From an uncultured Thermoanaerobacteraceae bacterium (GTDB lineage Bacteria; Bacillota; DSM-12270; Thermacetogeniales; Thermacetogeniaceae): a stretch of DNA of 6,001 nt. The notes under the pieces were generated by a model that searched no databases, had not been told where the DNA came from, and saw only the letters and a list, made by a program, of their open reading frames with translations. Below are positions 1 to 6,001 of the stretch, piece by piece. The translations under genes were made by a program, and so were the position numbers. Positions within the stretch are counted from its first letter, which is position 1, and every line of letters starts with the position of its first letter. The DNA is taken from NCBI GenBank assembly GCA_937914965.1, contig CALGIY010000325.1, positions 1 through 6,001 on the forward strand, given 5' to 3'.

Positions 1-997
1 CACTCAACATCATATCACCATAGGGAACAGCAAAATAGCCCAAACCCTTTGCCACATGACGATTGGGTCCAGTGACAGCCATGAAATTAAAACACTCAGG
101 TGCCGGAGCGTCTGGAAGGATGGCACAACCGTGCCCCCCATCACTGTAGACCTCTTCATTGGTCACCTTCCCCTGCACAAAACGCTGCAGGTAGTCCCTT
201 AGTTTATCCAGATTCATTAAGCCTGTGTGGTGTTCAAAAACGCCCCAAATACGCTCTCCCTTCACAAGAGCGGCCAGGGTATGCTGGTTCCCCACATTTA
301 CTACCAGTACCCCTTCTTCCTGGTGACAACCAACAGCGGGATCTAAGAGGGCACCCCGGATCGCTGCTGCGCCTGTATCCATTACAAAAGCCCCAGGAGC
401 GTCCTTTTGTACAGCAAGCATCCTGGTCAGGTAAGGTGGCACATTATCCCTGTAAATCAGGTCACTAAGCCGCCCTTCATTCTCCAAAAACCGCTCCCAG
501 TGCTCAAACCTGAATTTCCGGTTGCTTCTACCGATCACTTCCCCATGGTCCTGCACTGCCACAGCAATGATCTCCGGGAGAGAAACATCGAAAAGGGCCA
601 AGGCCCTACCCAACCTGTCCAAATCTATGTCTTGCAGTTCTATCTCCTGGCACTCATTATCTGGACACTGATCAACAATCTCCACTCCCATGGCCTCTAC
701 TTCCCGTGGGTCATCCCTGACAGTTTTGGCCGCATCGCTAGCAGCATAAACACGCAGCCCTACAGCAAGGTGGTTTTTCATGGCACGCACCGATGACCCG
801 CCGCCCATTAGATGGCCAGAGAGAAAAATATCCCTACCAGCAGCAGTGGCCTCTGCAATCTTGCCAGCCACCAGGCGTGTACCGGAGGGAATCACTAATT
901 TGACACAGTTTTCTACAGGTATCCCCTCCTCATAGAGGAGAATATCCTGGGTACCTGCTCCAACATCCACCGCTAATATGCGCCTGTTTGGTTTCAA
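1..997 (-). CDS. DUF1786 family protein, actin/Hsp70-fold (ASKHA) ATPase-like, partial (3' end outside window)
   Basis: An open frame runs from 997 leftward off the window edge, giving 332 codons without a stop. The N-terminus has a phosphate-1-like motif, LAVDVGAGTQD, at about residues 8-18. A second glycine-containing strand motif, VVNVGNQHT, lies near 231-239, EHHTG near 255-259, and a possible nucleotide-site TGPNRHM near 308-314. This layout resembles the sugar kinase/actin/Hsp70 fold, and DVGAGTQD is what I recall as typical of DUF1786 (PF08735). That family carries an old label as a putative pyruvate formate-lyase activating enzyme. I see no CxxxCxxC radical-SAM motif, so the label should not be transferred; the true function is unknown. 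I chose the TTG start at 997 because AGGAGG (1010-1005) sits 7 bases upstream. An in-frame ATG at 1015 overlaps the preceding stop as ATGA but has no good ribosome site. It is probably cotranscribed with the small gene 1452-1012. The missing C-terminus is likely short if the family is about 340-350 residues. Confidence 0.8.
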   Translation of the reverse strand, partial: MKPNRRILAVDVGAGTQDILLYEEGIPVENCVKLVIPSGTRLVAGKIAEATAAGRDIFLSGHLMGGGSSVRAMKNHLAVGLRVYAASDAAKTVRDDPREVEAMGVEIVDQCPDNECQEIELQDIDLDRLGRALALFDVSLPEIIAVAVQDHGEVIGRSNRKFRFEHWERFLENEGRLSDLIYRDNVPPYLTRMLAVQKDAPGAFVMDTGAAAIRGALLDPAVGCHQEEGVLVVNVGNQHTLAALVKGERIWGVFEHHTGLMNLDKLRDYLQRFVQGKVTNEEVYSDGGHGCAILPDAPAPECFNFMAVTGPNRHVAKGLGYFAVPYGDMMLS

Positions 998-1004
998 ATC
1001 TGTG

Positions 1005-1010
1005 CCTCCT
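1005..1010 (-). promoter_or_regulatory. Ribosome binding site deciding the TTG start of the DUF1786 gene
   Basis: The minus strand reads AGGAGG here, a full Shine-Dalgarno match, 7 bases before TTG at 997. It lies inside the first codons that an ATG start at 1015 would use, so it favours the TTG start. Confidence 0.75.
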
Positions 1011-1011
1011 A

Positions 1012-1452
1012 TCATAACCAGCAGTAGCTGAAAATACGATTACCGATCTTCGCCCTTCTAAAAGTTAGATCATAAAAAACTCTTTTTTTAATCTTATCTG
1101 CATCCCCCTGGTAGTGTTCCATCAGATCTAGGCATAAATCCCAAATGGGATTGAATGCCCTGAGAGATGCACCCAGGTTGGTGTAGATATACCTGCCTTG
1201 ATCAGTTATCTTTAGGCCCTCTTCCCCTTCCTCAACAAGCTTTTCTCTCTTCAATTCATCTAAAATCTGCTGCACAATGATGCTGTATGCACCAACTTTC
1301 GTCCTCACAAAATCGTAAAATGCCAGTTCCTGTTCCTCATCCCTAGCAGCGCTTACCAGAAAAAGCAGGTTGTGTAGTACTGCTGTAGATTGAAATTGAT
1401 AACAAATAAGCAGGCGTAGAATGAGAACATGCTGGACCGTATAAAGAATCAA
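1012..1452 (-). CDS. Small protein of unknown function, possibly winged-helix (YwgA/DUF4065-like)
   Basis: The gene encodes 146 residues starting from TTG at 1452, with GGGAG about 9 bases upstream. I do not recognise the family with confidence. The N-terminal third is hydrophobic and leucine-rich (VQHVLILRLL, then VLHNLLFLV at 25-33). It looks like packed helices rather than a signal peptide, because charged residues follow directly. The stretch from about 45 to 75, with FYDFVRTKVGAYS followed by an amphipathic helix ILDELKREKLVEE and then GLKITDQGR, resembles a winged-helix layout of recognition helix and wing. It recalls the F-YGPYS region of YwgA/DUF4065-type proteins. The C-terminus (about 100-146) is helical and ends in a basic stretch (KIKKRVFYDLTFRRAKIGNR). 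Its TGA stop overlaps an in-frame ATG of the DUF1786 gene as ATGA, and the effective start of that gene is 15 bases on, so the two are very likely translated together. The function cannot be stated from sequence alone. Confidence 0.7.
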   Translation of the reverse strand: MILYTVQHVLILRLLICYQFQSTAVLHNLLFLVSAARDEEQELAFYDFVRTKVGAYSIIVQQILDELKREKLVEEGEEGLKITDQGRYIYTNLGASLRAFNPIWDLCLDLMEHYQGDADKIKKRVFYDLTFRRAKIGNRIFSYCWL

Positions 1453-1508
1453 TGGCCTGCACTCCCTACCGCTGTGCCTAATTAGTTATATGTAATTTCT
1501 TCTTCCTG

Positions 1509-1537
1509 ATATTAATTTTTCCTTCTAGTAGAGTAAA
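1509..1537 (-). promoter_or_regulatory. Candidate sigma-A promoter for the small gene and DUF1786 gene
   Basis: The minus strand has TTTACT (1537-1532), a 17-base spacer and TAATAT (1514-1509). A transcript would start near 1502, about 50 bases before the TTG at 1452. The region is AT-rich, so a chance match is possible. There is also no terminator after pabC, so read-through from the pab genes could supply the same transcript. Confidence 0.4.
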
Positions 1538-1549
1538 TATTATCAATTT

Positions 1550-2374
1550 CTAAATTTTACTGCGCAGCAACTCGGTCAGCGGTCCTGGGCAGCCGTCACC
1601 TACAGGTTTACCTTCAAAAGAAACAAGAGGCATGATACCCAGGAGGGAGTTGGTTAAAAAAGCCTCCTCTGCTCCGCTGAAATCCTCAGGATAAAGCTTC
1701 TCCTCAGTTATTGTGATCCCCTGCCTGCTGGCCAAAGAGATAACCTGGGCGCGCATAATCCCTGGCAGCAGTCCGCATTCCGGAGGTGGGGTGATCAGCC
1801 GTCCTTCCATAACCAGAAAAACATTGCTGGTCGTACCCTCGGCTATCTCCCCCAGGTAATTACAGAAAAGTCCCTCCTCTACTCCGGCAGCAGCTACTTC
1901 CTGGCGCCCCAGAATGTTTTCCAGGCAGTTTAGGGATTTCAGCTGTACCAGGGGGGAAAGATGGCTGCGAGGGAAACTGATCAGACAAGTGCGAAACCCT
2001 TTTTTATAAGCATCTTCTGGGTAAGGTTCCCCTGTAGATCCTGTGACCACAACAGTTGCTTTACACTCTAAGGGAGGAAGTAGCCCCCTGGCAGATTCCC
2101 CCCTGCTCAATGTCAGCCGCAGGACACCGTTTTTCAGTTCTGCCGCAGTCTCCTCTACCCCGCTGGTCACCTCTTCTAGAGGAAAATTAATCTTTAAAGC
2201 TGCACACCCGGCAGAGAGCCGGGCCAGGTGCTGATCCCAGCAGAGAACTTGTCCTTCATGCAGGCGCATGGTCTCAAAAAGTCCATCCCCATAGAGAAAC
2301 CCTCTGTCCTGTATCCGTAGACAAGGTATAGACTGGTCAATAAACTTACCGTTTACCCAGGCAGTACCGGACAT
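1550..2374 (-). CDS. pabC: 4-amino-4-deoxychorismate lyase (PLP fold type IV)
   Basis: This cytosolic enzyme converts 4-amino-4-deoxychorismate to p-aminobenzoate and pyruvate, the second step of PABA formation for folate. The 274-residue length is normal for the family. Class IV PLP features are visible: RGFLYGDGLFET at 24-35 near the start, the probable Schiff-base lysine K146 in VQLKSLNCLEN, E179 with TTSN (181-184) in the cofactor site, LITPP...GLLPGIMR at about 193-208, and TNSLLGIMPL at 241-250 in place of the motifs of branched-chain or D-amino acid transaminases. The last motif and the position directly after pabB favour lyase over transaminase, though the families are close. ATG at 2374 is chosen because GGAGGT (2386-2381) is 6 bases upstream. 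The gene begins inside the last codons of pabB (22-base overlap), so translational coupling is expected. Confidence 0.93.
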   Translation of the reverse strand: MSGTAWVNGKFIDQSIPCLRIQDRGFLYGDGLFETMRLHEGQVLCWDQHLARLSAGCAALKINFPLEEVTSGVEETAAELKNGVLRLTLSRGESARGLLPPLECKATVVVTGSTGEPYPEDAYKKGFRTCLISFPRSHLSPLVQLKSLNCLENILGRQEVAAAGVEEGLFCNYLGEIAEGTTSNVFLVMEGRLITPPPECGLLPGIMRAQVISLASRQGITITEEKLYPEDFSGAEEAFLTNSLLGIMPLVSFEGKPVGDGCPGPLTELLRSKI

Positions 2375-3771
2375 ACTTCCACCTCCCCCTCACAACCCAA
2401 GGCCTCTAGTAAGGCTCGAACTTTAGTGATGGTCTCCCAGTACTCATCCTCGGGATCTGAACCAGCAGTGATTCCTCCCCCTGCTTGTAAATAAGCAGTG
2501 CCATCTTTGATGATCACTGTCCTGATTACAATACTCAAATCAACACTTCCATCAAAGCCCAGATAGCCTATCGATCCAGTGTAAATCCCCCTTTTCACTG
2601 GCTCCAGTTCCTCAATGATCTCCATCGCCCGAACCTTGGGTGCCCCGGTGATAGACCCTCCCGGGAAGGAAGCCTGCAGGAGATCGATAAGATCTTTTTC
2701 CGGAGCAATTTTCCCCATAACTGTGGAAACCAGGTGAAAAACAGTTGGATATTCCTCCAGGCAAAACAACTCCGGAACTTTAACACTCCCGAAGCTGCAT
2801 ACCTTTCCTAAATCATTCCGCTCCAGGTCGATGATCATGGCCAATTCTGCATGATCCTTTTCACTCTCTAAAAGCTCAGTGCGAAGCCGCATGTCCTCCT
2901 CAGGGTCCTTGCCCCTAGGACGAGTTCCCTTGATCGGCCTGGTTTCCACGATCGAATCTCGCACCTGCAAAAATCGCTCTGGCGAGGCACTGGCCACAAC
3001 CAACTCCGGGTAGTGGAGATAGGCCGCAAAAGGAGCAGGGTTAATCTCCCGCAGTCGCAGATAAAGCTGCCATGGTTCCATTTCCATCTGACAGGAAAAC
3101 CGCTGGGTCATGTTCGCTTGAAAGATATCGCCAGCAGCGATGTAATCCTTCACCCTCTGCACCGCCGCGCAGTAAGCATCCTTGGTGAAGTGTCCATACA
3201 CCACCGGTTGTTTTGCCGGGGCTGCCGGCTGCTCCCCATTTTCGGCATTTTCATCAATTAAAGCTTCAAGTTCTGCCATCCGGTTCCTGGCACGGACAGC
3301 AGCCCCTTCCCCCTGCTCTGGCAAACCGGTAGAGGTCAAATATGTCTTCCCCTTGAGGTGATCGCAAACTACCAAGCGGTCATAAAAGCCGAGGTAACAA
3401 TCTGGCAAGGCAAGGTCATCTACTGCCATTTGAGGAAGCTTTTCCAACTGCCAGCCCAGATCATAGGCAAAATAACCAAATGCTCCTGCCGTAGTTGGCA
3501 CCCGTGAATCACTCTCGACCTGGTACCTCTTCATCAGTTCCCGTAAAACCTGGAAAGGTTCACCTTCCTGCTCCATCCAAGTACCGTCTTCCAGGATTGA
3601 GATTTTACACCCCTTGGATTTAACCACGAGAAAGGGATCACTCCCCATCAGGGAATAACGGCCCAACCGCTGCGGGTCCATCCCACTGTCCAAAAAAAAG
3701 CTGAATGGCCGGTCTTTGAGAGCTTCAAAAATCCTCACCGGCTCTTGATAAGCAATCTCTTTAATAATCAT
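2353..3771 (-). CDS. pabB: Aminodeoxychorismate synthase component I
   Basis: PabB combines chorismate with ammonia supplied by PabA to form 4-amino-4-deoxychorismate. From ATG at 3771 it is 472 residues long, a usual length. The frame is open 32 codons further upstream, but AAGGGGG (3787-3781) 8 to 9 bases before 3771 and the family start make 3771 the better choice. Residues 1-150 form the N-terminal domain ([18 protein letters not shown]). A low-complexity Ala/Glu/Pro linker follows at about 151-190, then the chorismate-binding domain. Key signatures are [11 protein letters not shown] (about 215-225), [10 protein letters not shown] with K281, LERND (316-320), [11 protein letters not shown] (369-379) and GGGI...[10 protein letters not shown] (431-447), which carries acidic residues expected to hold magnesium. 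The lysine in PIKGT is the hallmark of ADC synthases; anthranilate synthases usually have alanine there. It overlaps pabA by 11 bases and pabC by 22 bases. Confidence 0.95.
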   Translation of the reverse strand: MIIKEIAYQEPVRIFEALKDRPFSFFLDSGMDPQRLGRYSLMGSDPFLVVKSKGCKISILEDGTWMEQEGEPFQVLRELMKRYQVESDSRVPTTAGAFGYFAYDLGWQLEKLPQMAVDDLALPDCYLGFYDRLVVCDHLKGKTYLTSTGLPEQGEGAAVRARNRMAELEALIDENAENGEQPAAPAKQPVVYGHFTKDAYCAAVQRVKDYIAAGDIFQANMTQRFSCQMEMEPWQLYLRLREINPAPFAAYLHYPELVVASASPERFLQVRDSIVETRPIKGTRPRGKDPEEDMRLRTELLESEKDHAELAMIIDLERNDLGKVCSFGSVKVPELFCLEEYPTVFHLVSTVMGKIAPEKDLIDLLQASFPGGSITGAPKVRAMEIIEELEPVKRGIYTGSIGYLGFDGSVDLSIVIRTVIIKDGTAYLQAGGGITAGSDPEDEYWETITKVRALLEALGCEGEVEVCPVLPG

Positions 3772-4426
3772 TAACAGGTACCCCCTTGCTAACCAGTATC
3801 TTTTCTCCACTAAGCTTACTGCAATAATTGTCGGTTTTTGACAACCGCCTTTTTGCGTTTTCCGCAAGCCTCAGAAAATTGCGTAAGATCTCTTTCCCAC
3901 CCTGGGTTAAAATGGACTCCGGATGGAACTGCACCCCTTCAATACAGAGTTCCCGGTGCCTAACACCCATAATCTCCCCACTGCTGGTCCATGCAGAGAT
4001 CTCCAAGTAGTCAGGAAGAGTTTCTTTTTTGAGAATCAGAGAATGATACCTGGCAGCTGTAAAAGGCTGCGGCAGCCCTTGATAGATAGTGAGCCCATCA
4101 TGGTAGACAGGGGATGTCTTCCCATGCATCAAGCGCTCTGCCCGCACAACATCCCCACCAAAGGCCTGCCCAATGGCCTGGTGCCCCAGGCAGACACCCA
4201 AAATAGGTACTTTCCCGGCAAAAAATGAAATCGCCTCCATGCAGATCCCTGCCTCATTCGGGGTACACGGCCCCGGAGAAAGGATGATAGCTTCTGGGTC
4301 CATTCGATTGATCTCCTCACAGGTAACTGCATCATTTCTGTACACCACTGTCTCCTGTCCTAATTCCCCCAGGTACTGAACTAAGTTATAAGTAAAGGAG
4401 TCGTAGTTATCGATCATCAACAGCAA
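3761..4426 (-). CDS. pabA: Aminodeoxychorismate synthase component II (class I glutamine amidotransferase)
   Basis: This subunit hydrolyses glutamine and passes ammonia to PabB. From TTG at 4426 it has 221 residues. The start is set by GGAGGGAG (4439-4432) and by the family N-terminus [16 protein letters not shown]; the frame stays open further upstream to 4564 but that part reads through the leader hairpin and looks non-coding. The catalytic triad is visible: C79 in [10 protein letters not shown]168 and E170 in [13 protein letters not shown] (about 49-53) and [10 protein letters not shown] are typical oxyanion and substrate-loop motifs. PabA and TrpG share this sequence type, and in some Gram-positives one protein serves both pathways. 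The pabB and pabC neighbours make PABA synthesis the main role; a shared role in tryptophan synthesis cannot be excluded. The final 36 or so residues extend beyond the usual family end near 187 and overlap the pabB start region. Confidence 0.94.
   Translation of the reverse strand: MLLMIDNYDSFTYNLVQYLGELGQETVVYRNDAVTCEEINRMDPEAIILSPGPCTPNEAGICMEAISFFAGKVPILGVCLGHQAIGQAFGGDVVRAERLMHGKTSPVYHDGLTIYQGLPQPFTAARYHSLILKKETLPDYLEISAWTSSGEIMGVRHRELCIEGVQFHPESILTQGGKEILRNFLRLAENAKRRLSKTDNYCSKLSGEKILVSKGVPVNDY
3780..3787 (-). promoter_or_regulatory. Ribosome binding site of pabB inside the pabA 3' end
   Basis: The minus strand reads AAGGGGGT, 8 bases before the pabB ATG at 3771 and within the last pabA codons. 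It supports the shorter pabB start over the open frame that extends to 3867, and it fits translational coupling with pabA. Confidence 0.65.
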
Positions 4427-4431
4427 GGCTT

Positions 4432-4439
4432 CTCCCTCC
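4432..4439 (-). promoter_or_regulatory. Ribosome binding site deciding the TTG start of pabA
   Basis: The minus strand reads GGAGGGAG ending 5 bases before TTG at 4426 (GGAGG core spaced by 8). It lies only about 17 bases after the T-tract of the leader hairpin. Confidence 0.7.
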
Positions 4440-4455
4440 AATTTTAGTGATAATG

Positions 4456-4481
4456 AAAAAACCAGCACAATTGTACTGGTT
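4456..4481 (-). terminator. Intrinsic terminator-like hairpin in the pabA leader, possible attenuator
   Basis: Positions 4481-4460 on the minus strand form a 22-base near-palindrome: the arms AACCAG and CTGGTT pair perfectly and the inner part continues with one G-T wobble and A-T/C-G pairs around a central AATT. Six T residues (4461-4456) follow directly on the minus strand only, so the terminator is oriented toward pabA. It lies about 100 bases after the stop of the upstream membrane gene, so it could simply end that transcript. But only about 30 bases separate it from the pabA start, too little for another promoter, so transcripts entering pabA must cross it. It could also be a repressor operator. 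Confidence 0.6.
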
Positions 4482-4534
4482 CGCATCCCAATTATTAGCG
4501 TCCTTCTGGTCAAATCCCAGGTGACATCTATTCG

Positions 4535-4564
4535 ATTGTATTTATTGTTAATAGAATTCCACAA
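4535..4564 (-). promoter_or_regulatory. Candidate promoter of the pab cluster
   Basis: The minus strand has TTGTGG (4564-4559), an 18-base AT-rich spacer and TACAAT (4540-4535). The predicted start near 4528 would give a leader of about 100 bases that includes the hairpin at 4481-4456. The -35 matches consensus only in its first half, so the call is tentative. Confidence 0.45.
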
Positions 4565-4577
4565 ATCGCAGTTAATG

Positions 4578-5579
4578 TCAATACCCTGATTGCCCCTTCC
4601 TGATAAACCTGATCCCTATACCACCACTCAGGAAAGGCAGCCAGACGCTGATTCCCCGGTACACAAAGATCCCCAGGGCAGCAGTTTCCAGAGGTACTCC
4701 CAGGGAAGTAAAAGCTGCGGTCATCAAGGGTTCAACCACCCCGATACCAGAAGGTGTAATAGAGATAATGACAAAAATAATTCCAACACTGTACCCTGCA
4801 ATCAGTTTGCCCAGGGGCAGTGTATAGTGAAATGCTTGAAAAATCGTCCAAAGGGTGATGATGTTAAACAACTCAACACAAAGGGCATGTACCACCGCTC
4901 TACTGAGACCACCCGGATGCTGTACTACCAGGCGCACACTTTCTACCAGGCCTTTGGCAAAAGCTACCGCCTTCTTCACGCTGAGCTCTTTTTTAAAAAA
5001 CCTTTTCACCAAAGGCTGCAGCCAGCGGGCAATACACATTGCAATCCTGGGTGGGATTTCAGGACGATGCAGAGCGAGTATAATCAATCCTACCTGCCCA
5101 CCAACAAGTGCCAACAGGAGCAGTGCTGCAATGATATTATAAACAGCCAGATTACCACACCGGAGGAGGTAGGCAAGTCCCACCACCAGCACCAGGGAAA
5201 AGGCAGAATAGCAGAACATAAAGTAGACAAAATTGATGGCAATCGCTCTGGCAAATGTGATCCCCTTGCGCACAGCATCGTGGATAATCACTGCAGTCCC
5301 GGTGAACATCCCACCAGGTGCTATAATCCCCACAAAAGCAGTTGCCAAAACCAAGTTAAACAGTCTTTTAAACCTTTCTGGCACCTCAAAAAAGCGGTAA
5401 AGTGCATGATACAATCCTGCACGGTTGACGATTACCATAACCTGTGCCACAACTGCAATCACAATCCAGTACCAGATTCCCGCCTGCAGGGTCGCCAGCA
5501 GTCTAGCACCTTCTGCAAAATGCATAATCCCAAACAAAGACCCTAAAAGAATAAGAAGCGCAATTATTAGGAGGCGCAC
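4578..5579 (-). CDS. Flippase-like integral membrane protein (LPG_synthase_TM / YbhN / UPF0104 family)
   Basis: This 333-residue protein lies in the cytoplasmic membrane. About eight hydrophobic segments are visible, roughly at 2-20, 36-53, 75-98, 112-138, 147-170, 228-250, 258-278 and 298-325, with a basic cytoplasmic loop at about 171-215. The near C-terminal signature [17 protein letters not shown] (274-290) with [15 protein letters not shown] (306-320) is typical of the family that includes the flippase domain of MprF and YbhN-type proteins, which are linked to lipid translocation or aminoacyl-lipid handling. No aminoacyl-transferase (DUF2156) domain is attached, so it is a stand-alone membrane domain and the substrate is unknown. 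The GTG start at 5579 is preceded by a modest site (GGTGA, 6 bases upstream). It is separated from pabA by 151 bases and has no obvious functional tie to PABA synthesis. Confidence 0.85.
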   Translation of the reverse strand: MRLLIIALLILLGSLFGIMHFAEGARLLATLQAGIWYWIVIAVVAQVMVIVNRAGLYHALYRFFEVPERFKRLFNLVLATAFVGIIAPGGMFTGTAVIIHDAVRKGITFARAIAINFVYFMFCYSAFSLVLVVGLAYLLRCGNLAVYNIIAALLLLALVGGQVGLIILALHRPEIPPRIAMCIARWLQPLVKRFFKKELSVKKAVAFAKGLVESVRLVVQHPGGLSRAVVHALCVELFNIITLWTIFQAFHYTLPLGKLIAGYSVGIIFVIISITPSGIGVVEPLMTAAFTSLGVPLETAALGIFVYRGISVWLPFLSGGIGIRFIRKGQSGY

Positions 5580-5610
5580 CCTGTCTCACCACTTTTCTAT
5601 AAACAACAAC

Positions 5611-5616
5611 ATTATA
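5611..5616 (-). promoter_or_regulatory. Candidate -10 element for the flippase-like gene
   Basis: The minus strand reads TATAAT, a perfect -10 hexamer, about 32 bases before the GTG at 5579. No good -35 is seen at 16-18 bases upstream. The same AT-rich block also holds TATAAT on the plus strand (5613-5618), so orientation is uncertain. Confidence 0.35.
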
Positions 5617-5667
5617 ATACATTACTCAACCAGCTGGCACTGTTTACAGAAGATGCCACCCCTTTTT

Positions 5668-5697
5668 TTGATGAAAAGAGATGAAATAGGGTAGAAT
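5668..5697 (+). promoter_or_regulatory. Candidate sigma-A promoter of the hsp20 gene
   Basis: TTGATG (5668-5673), an 18-base spacer and TAGAAT (5692-5697) would start a transcript near 5704, giving a leader of about 30 bases. I see no CIRCE inverted repeat (TTAGCACTC type) in the 5580-5734 region, so HrcA control is not supported. Confidence 0.45.
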
Positions 5698-5734
5698 TTG
5701 GATAAGTAAAAGAATCATGAAAGGAGCTGTTACT

Positions 5735-6001
5735 ATGTCTCTCATGCGCCGTGGCTACTGGGGGGAAATGAACCCAATGAGAGAGACCATCAACAACTTT
5801 ATCGATGATCTCTTCTCGCGACGACTGCCTGCTATCTCGGATTGGGTTGAATGGAAACCGTCCATTGACCTGCTCGACCGAGAGATGGAGTATGTAATCC
5901 GAGCGGACCTGCCTGGTTACTCCCCTGAAAAGGTTAAGATCTCAGTCCAGGAGAACAGCGTCCAAATAGGGGGAGAAATCCAGGAAGAAAAGGATAAACC
6001 A
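5735..6001 (+). CDS. Hsp20/alpha-crystallin small heat-shock protein, partial (5' end present)
   Basis: The first 89 codons of an ATP-independent holdase chaperone that binds unfolding proteins in the cytosol and forms oligomers. ATG at 5735 follows AAGGAG (5721-5726) with 8 bases between. Residues 1-38 form the short, variable N-terminal arm, with MRETINNFIDDLF (15-27) matching the usual helical lead-in. The alpha-crystallin domain begins at about 40: PSIDLLDREMEYVIRADLPG (42-61) followed by SPEKVKISVQENSVQIGGE (63-81) are the classic first strands of the family. The window ends before the C-terminal strands and the expected IxI tail motif. It is transcribed away from the flippase-like gene. 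Confidence 0.93.
   Translation, partial: MSLMRRGYWGEMNPMRETINNFIDDLFSRRLPAISDWVEWKPSIDLLDREMEYVIRADLPGYSPEKVKISVQENSVQIGGEIQEEKDKP

Noticed and set aside
100..796. Two overlapping plus-strand open frames
   Set aside because: They lie opposite the DUF1786 gene, whose minus-strand frame runs without a stop through the whole region and has conserved motifs. The plus-strand products show no motif and no good ribosome site.
1453..1549. Search for a terminator after pabC
   Set aside because: The gap is AT-rich but contains no GC-rich stem followed by a T-run on the minus strand, so no terminator is reported and read-through into the next genes is possible.
3772..3867. N-terminal extension of pabB by 32 codons
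   Set aside because: It overlaps the pabA 3' end extensively, contains the pabB ribosome site, and the basic sequence does not look like the PabB N-terminal domain.
4427..4564. In-frame N-terminal extension of pabA by 46 codons from a TTG at 4564, with two Trp codons that might suggest a leader peptide
   Set aside because: The extension reads through the hairpin and the ribosome site, falls on the candidate -35, and PabA families begin at [11 protein letters not shown]. The two Trp codons are 14 apart and not clustered as in trp-type leader peptides.
4590..5546. A 318-codon plus-strand open frame lying opposite the flippase-like gene
   Set aside because: Its product is rich in His, Gln, Asn, Cys and Lys with no recognisable motif, as expected from the antisense of a hydrophobic membrane gene. 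The minus-strand protein has clear family signatures and hydrophobic segments, so this is a shadow frame.
5634..5668. A weak TGGCA...TGCCA stem followed by seven T residues on the plus strand
   Set aside because: The stem is only 5 pairs with a poorly closing interior, and no plus-strand gene lies upstream for it to terminate. The T-run more likely forms part of the hsp20 promoter region.
5580..5734. Possible CIRCE element controlling hsp20
   Set aside because: No TTAGCACTC-type inverted repeat is present on either strand.

Overview
The window looks like a chromosomal segment from a low-to-mid GC Gram-positive bacterium, most likely an anaerobic member of the Clostridia. This rests on strong AGGAGG-type ribosome binding sites, frequent TTG/GTG starts, tightly overlapping genes and the presence of a DUF1786 protein. 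No rRNA or other lineage marker is present, so the taxonomy is inference. Five complete genes and two partial genes are visible. The first six are on the minus strand and the last is on the plus strand.

Reading in the direction of minus-strand transcription (right to left): a flippase-like/LPG-synthase-TM (YbhN/UPF0104) membrane protein (5579-4578) is followed by a 151-base leader region. Next comes a compact pabA-pabB-pabC cluster (4426-1550) with overlaps of 11 and 22 bases. A 97-base gap with a candidate promoter follows, then a small unrecognised protein (1452-1012). The last minus-strand gene is a DUF1786 actin-fold ATPase-like protein that runs off the left edge (997 to 1). On the right, a divergent Hsp20 small heat-shock protein gene starts at 5735 on the plus strand and runs off the window.

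The central function is p-aminobenzoate synthesis for folate. PabA releases ammonia from glutamine, PabB uses it to convert chorismate to 4-amino-4-deoxychorismate, and PabC removes pyruvate to give p-aminobenzoate. The Lys in the PIKGT motif of PabB and the presence of PabC argue for this pathway and against an anthranilate synthase. The most interesting non-coding element is a 22-base near-palindrome followed by six T residues, 30 bases upstream of the pabA start and downstream of a plausible promoter. It looks like an intrinsic terminator that any transcript entering pabA must cross, so it may be an attenuator. The other points of interest are the DUF1786 gene and its unrecognised small neighbour. 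No mobile element, CRISPR array, tRNA or rRNA was seen, and nothing here clearly amounts to a new multi-gene system.
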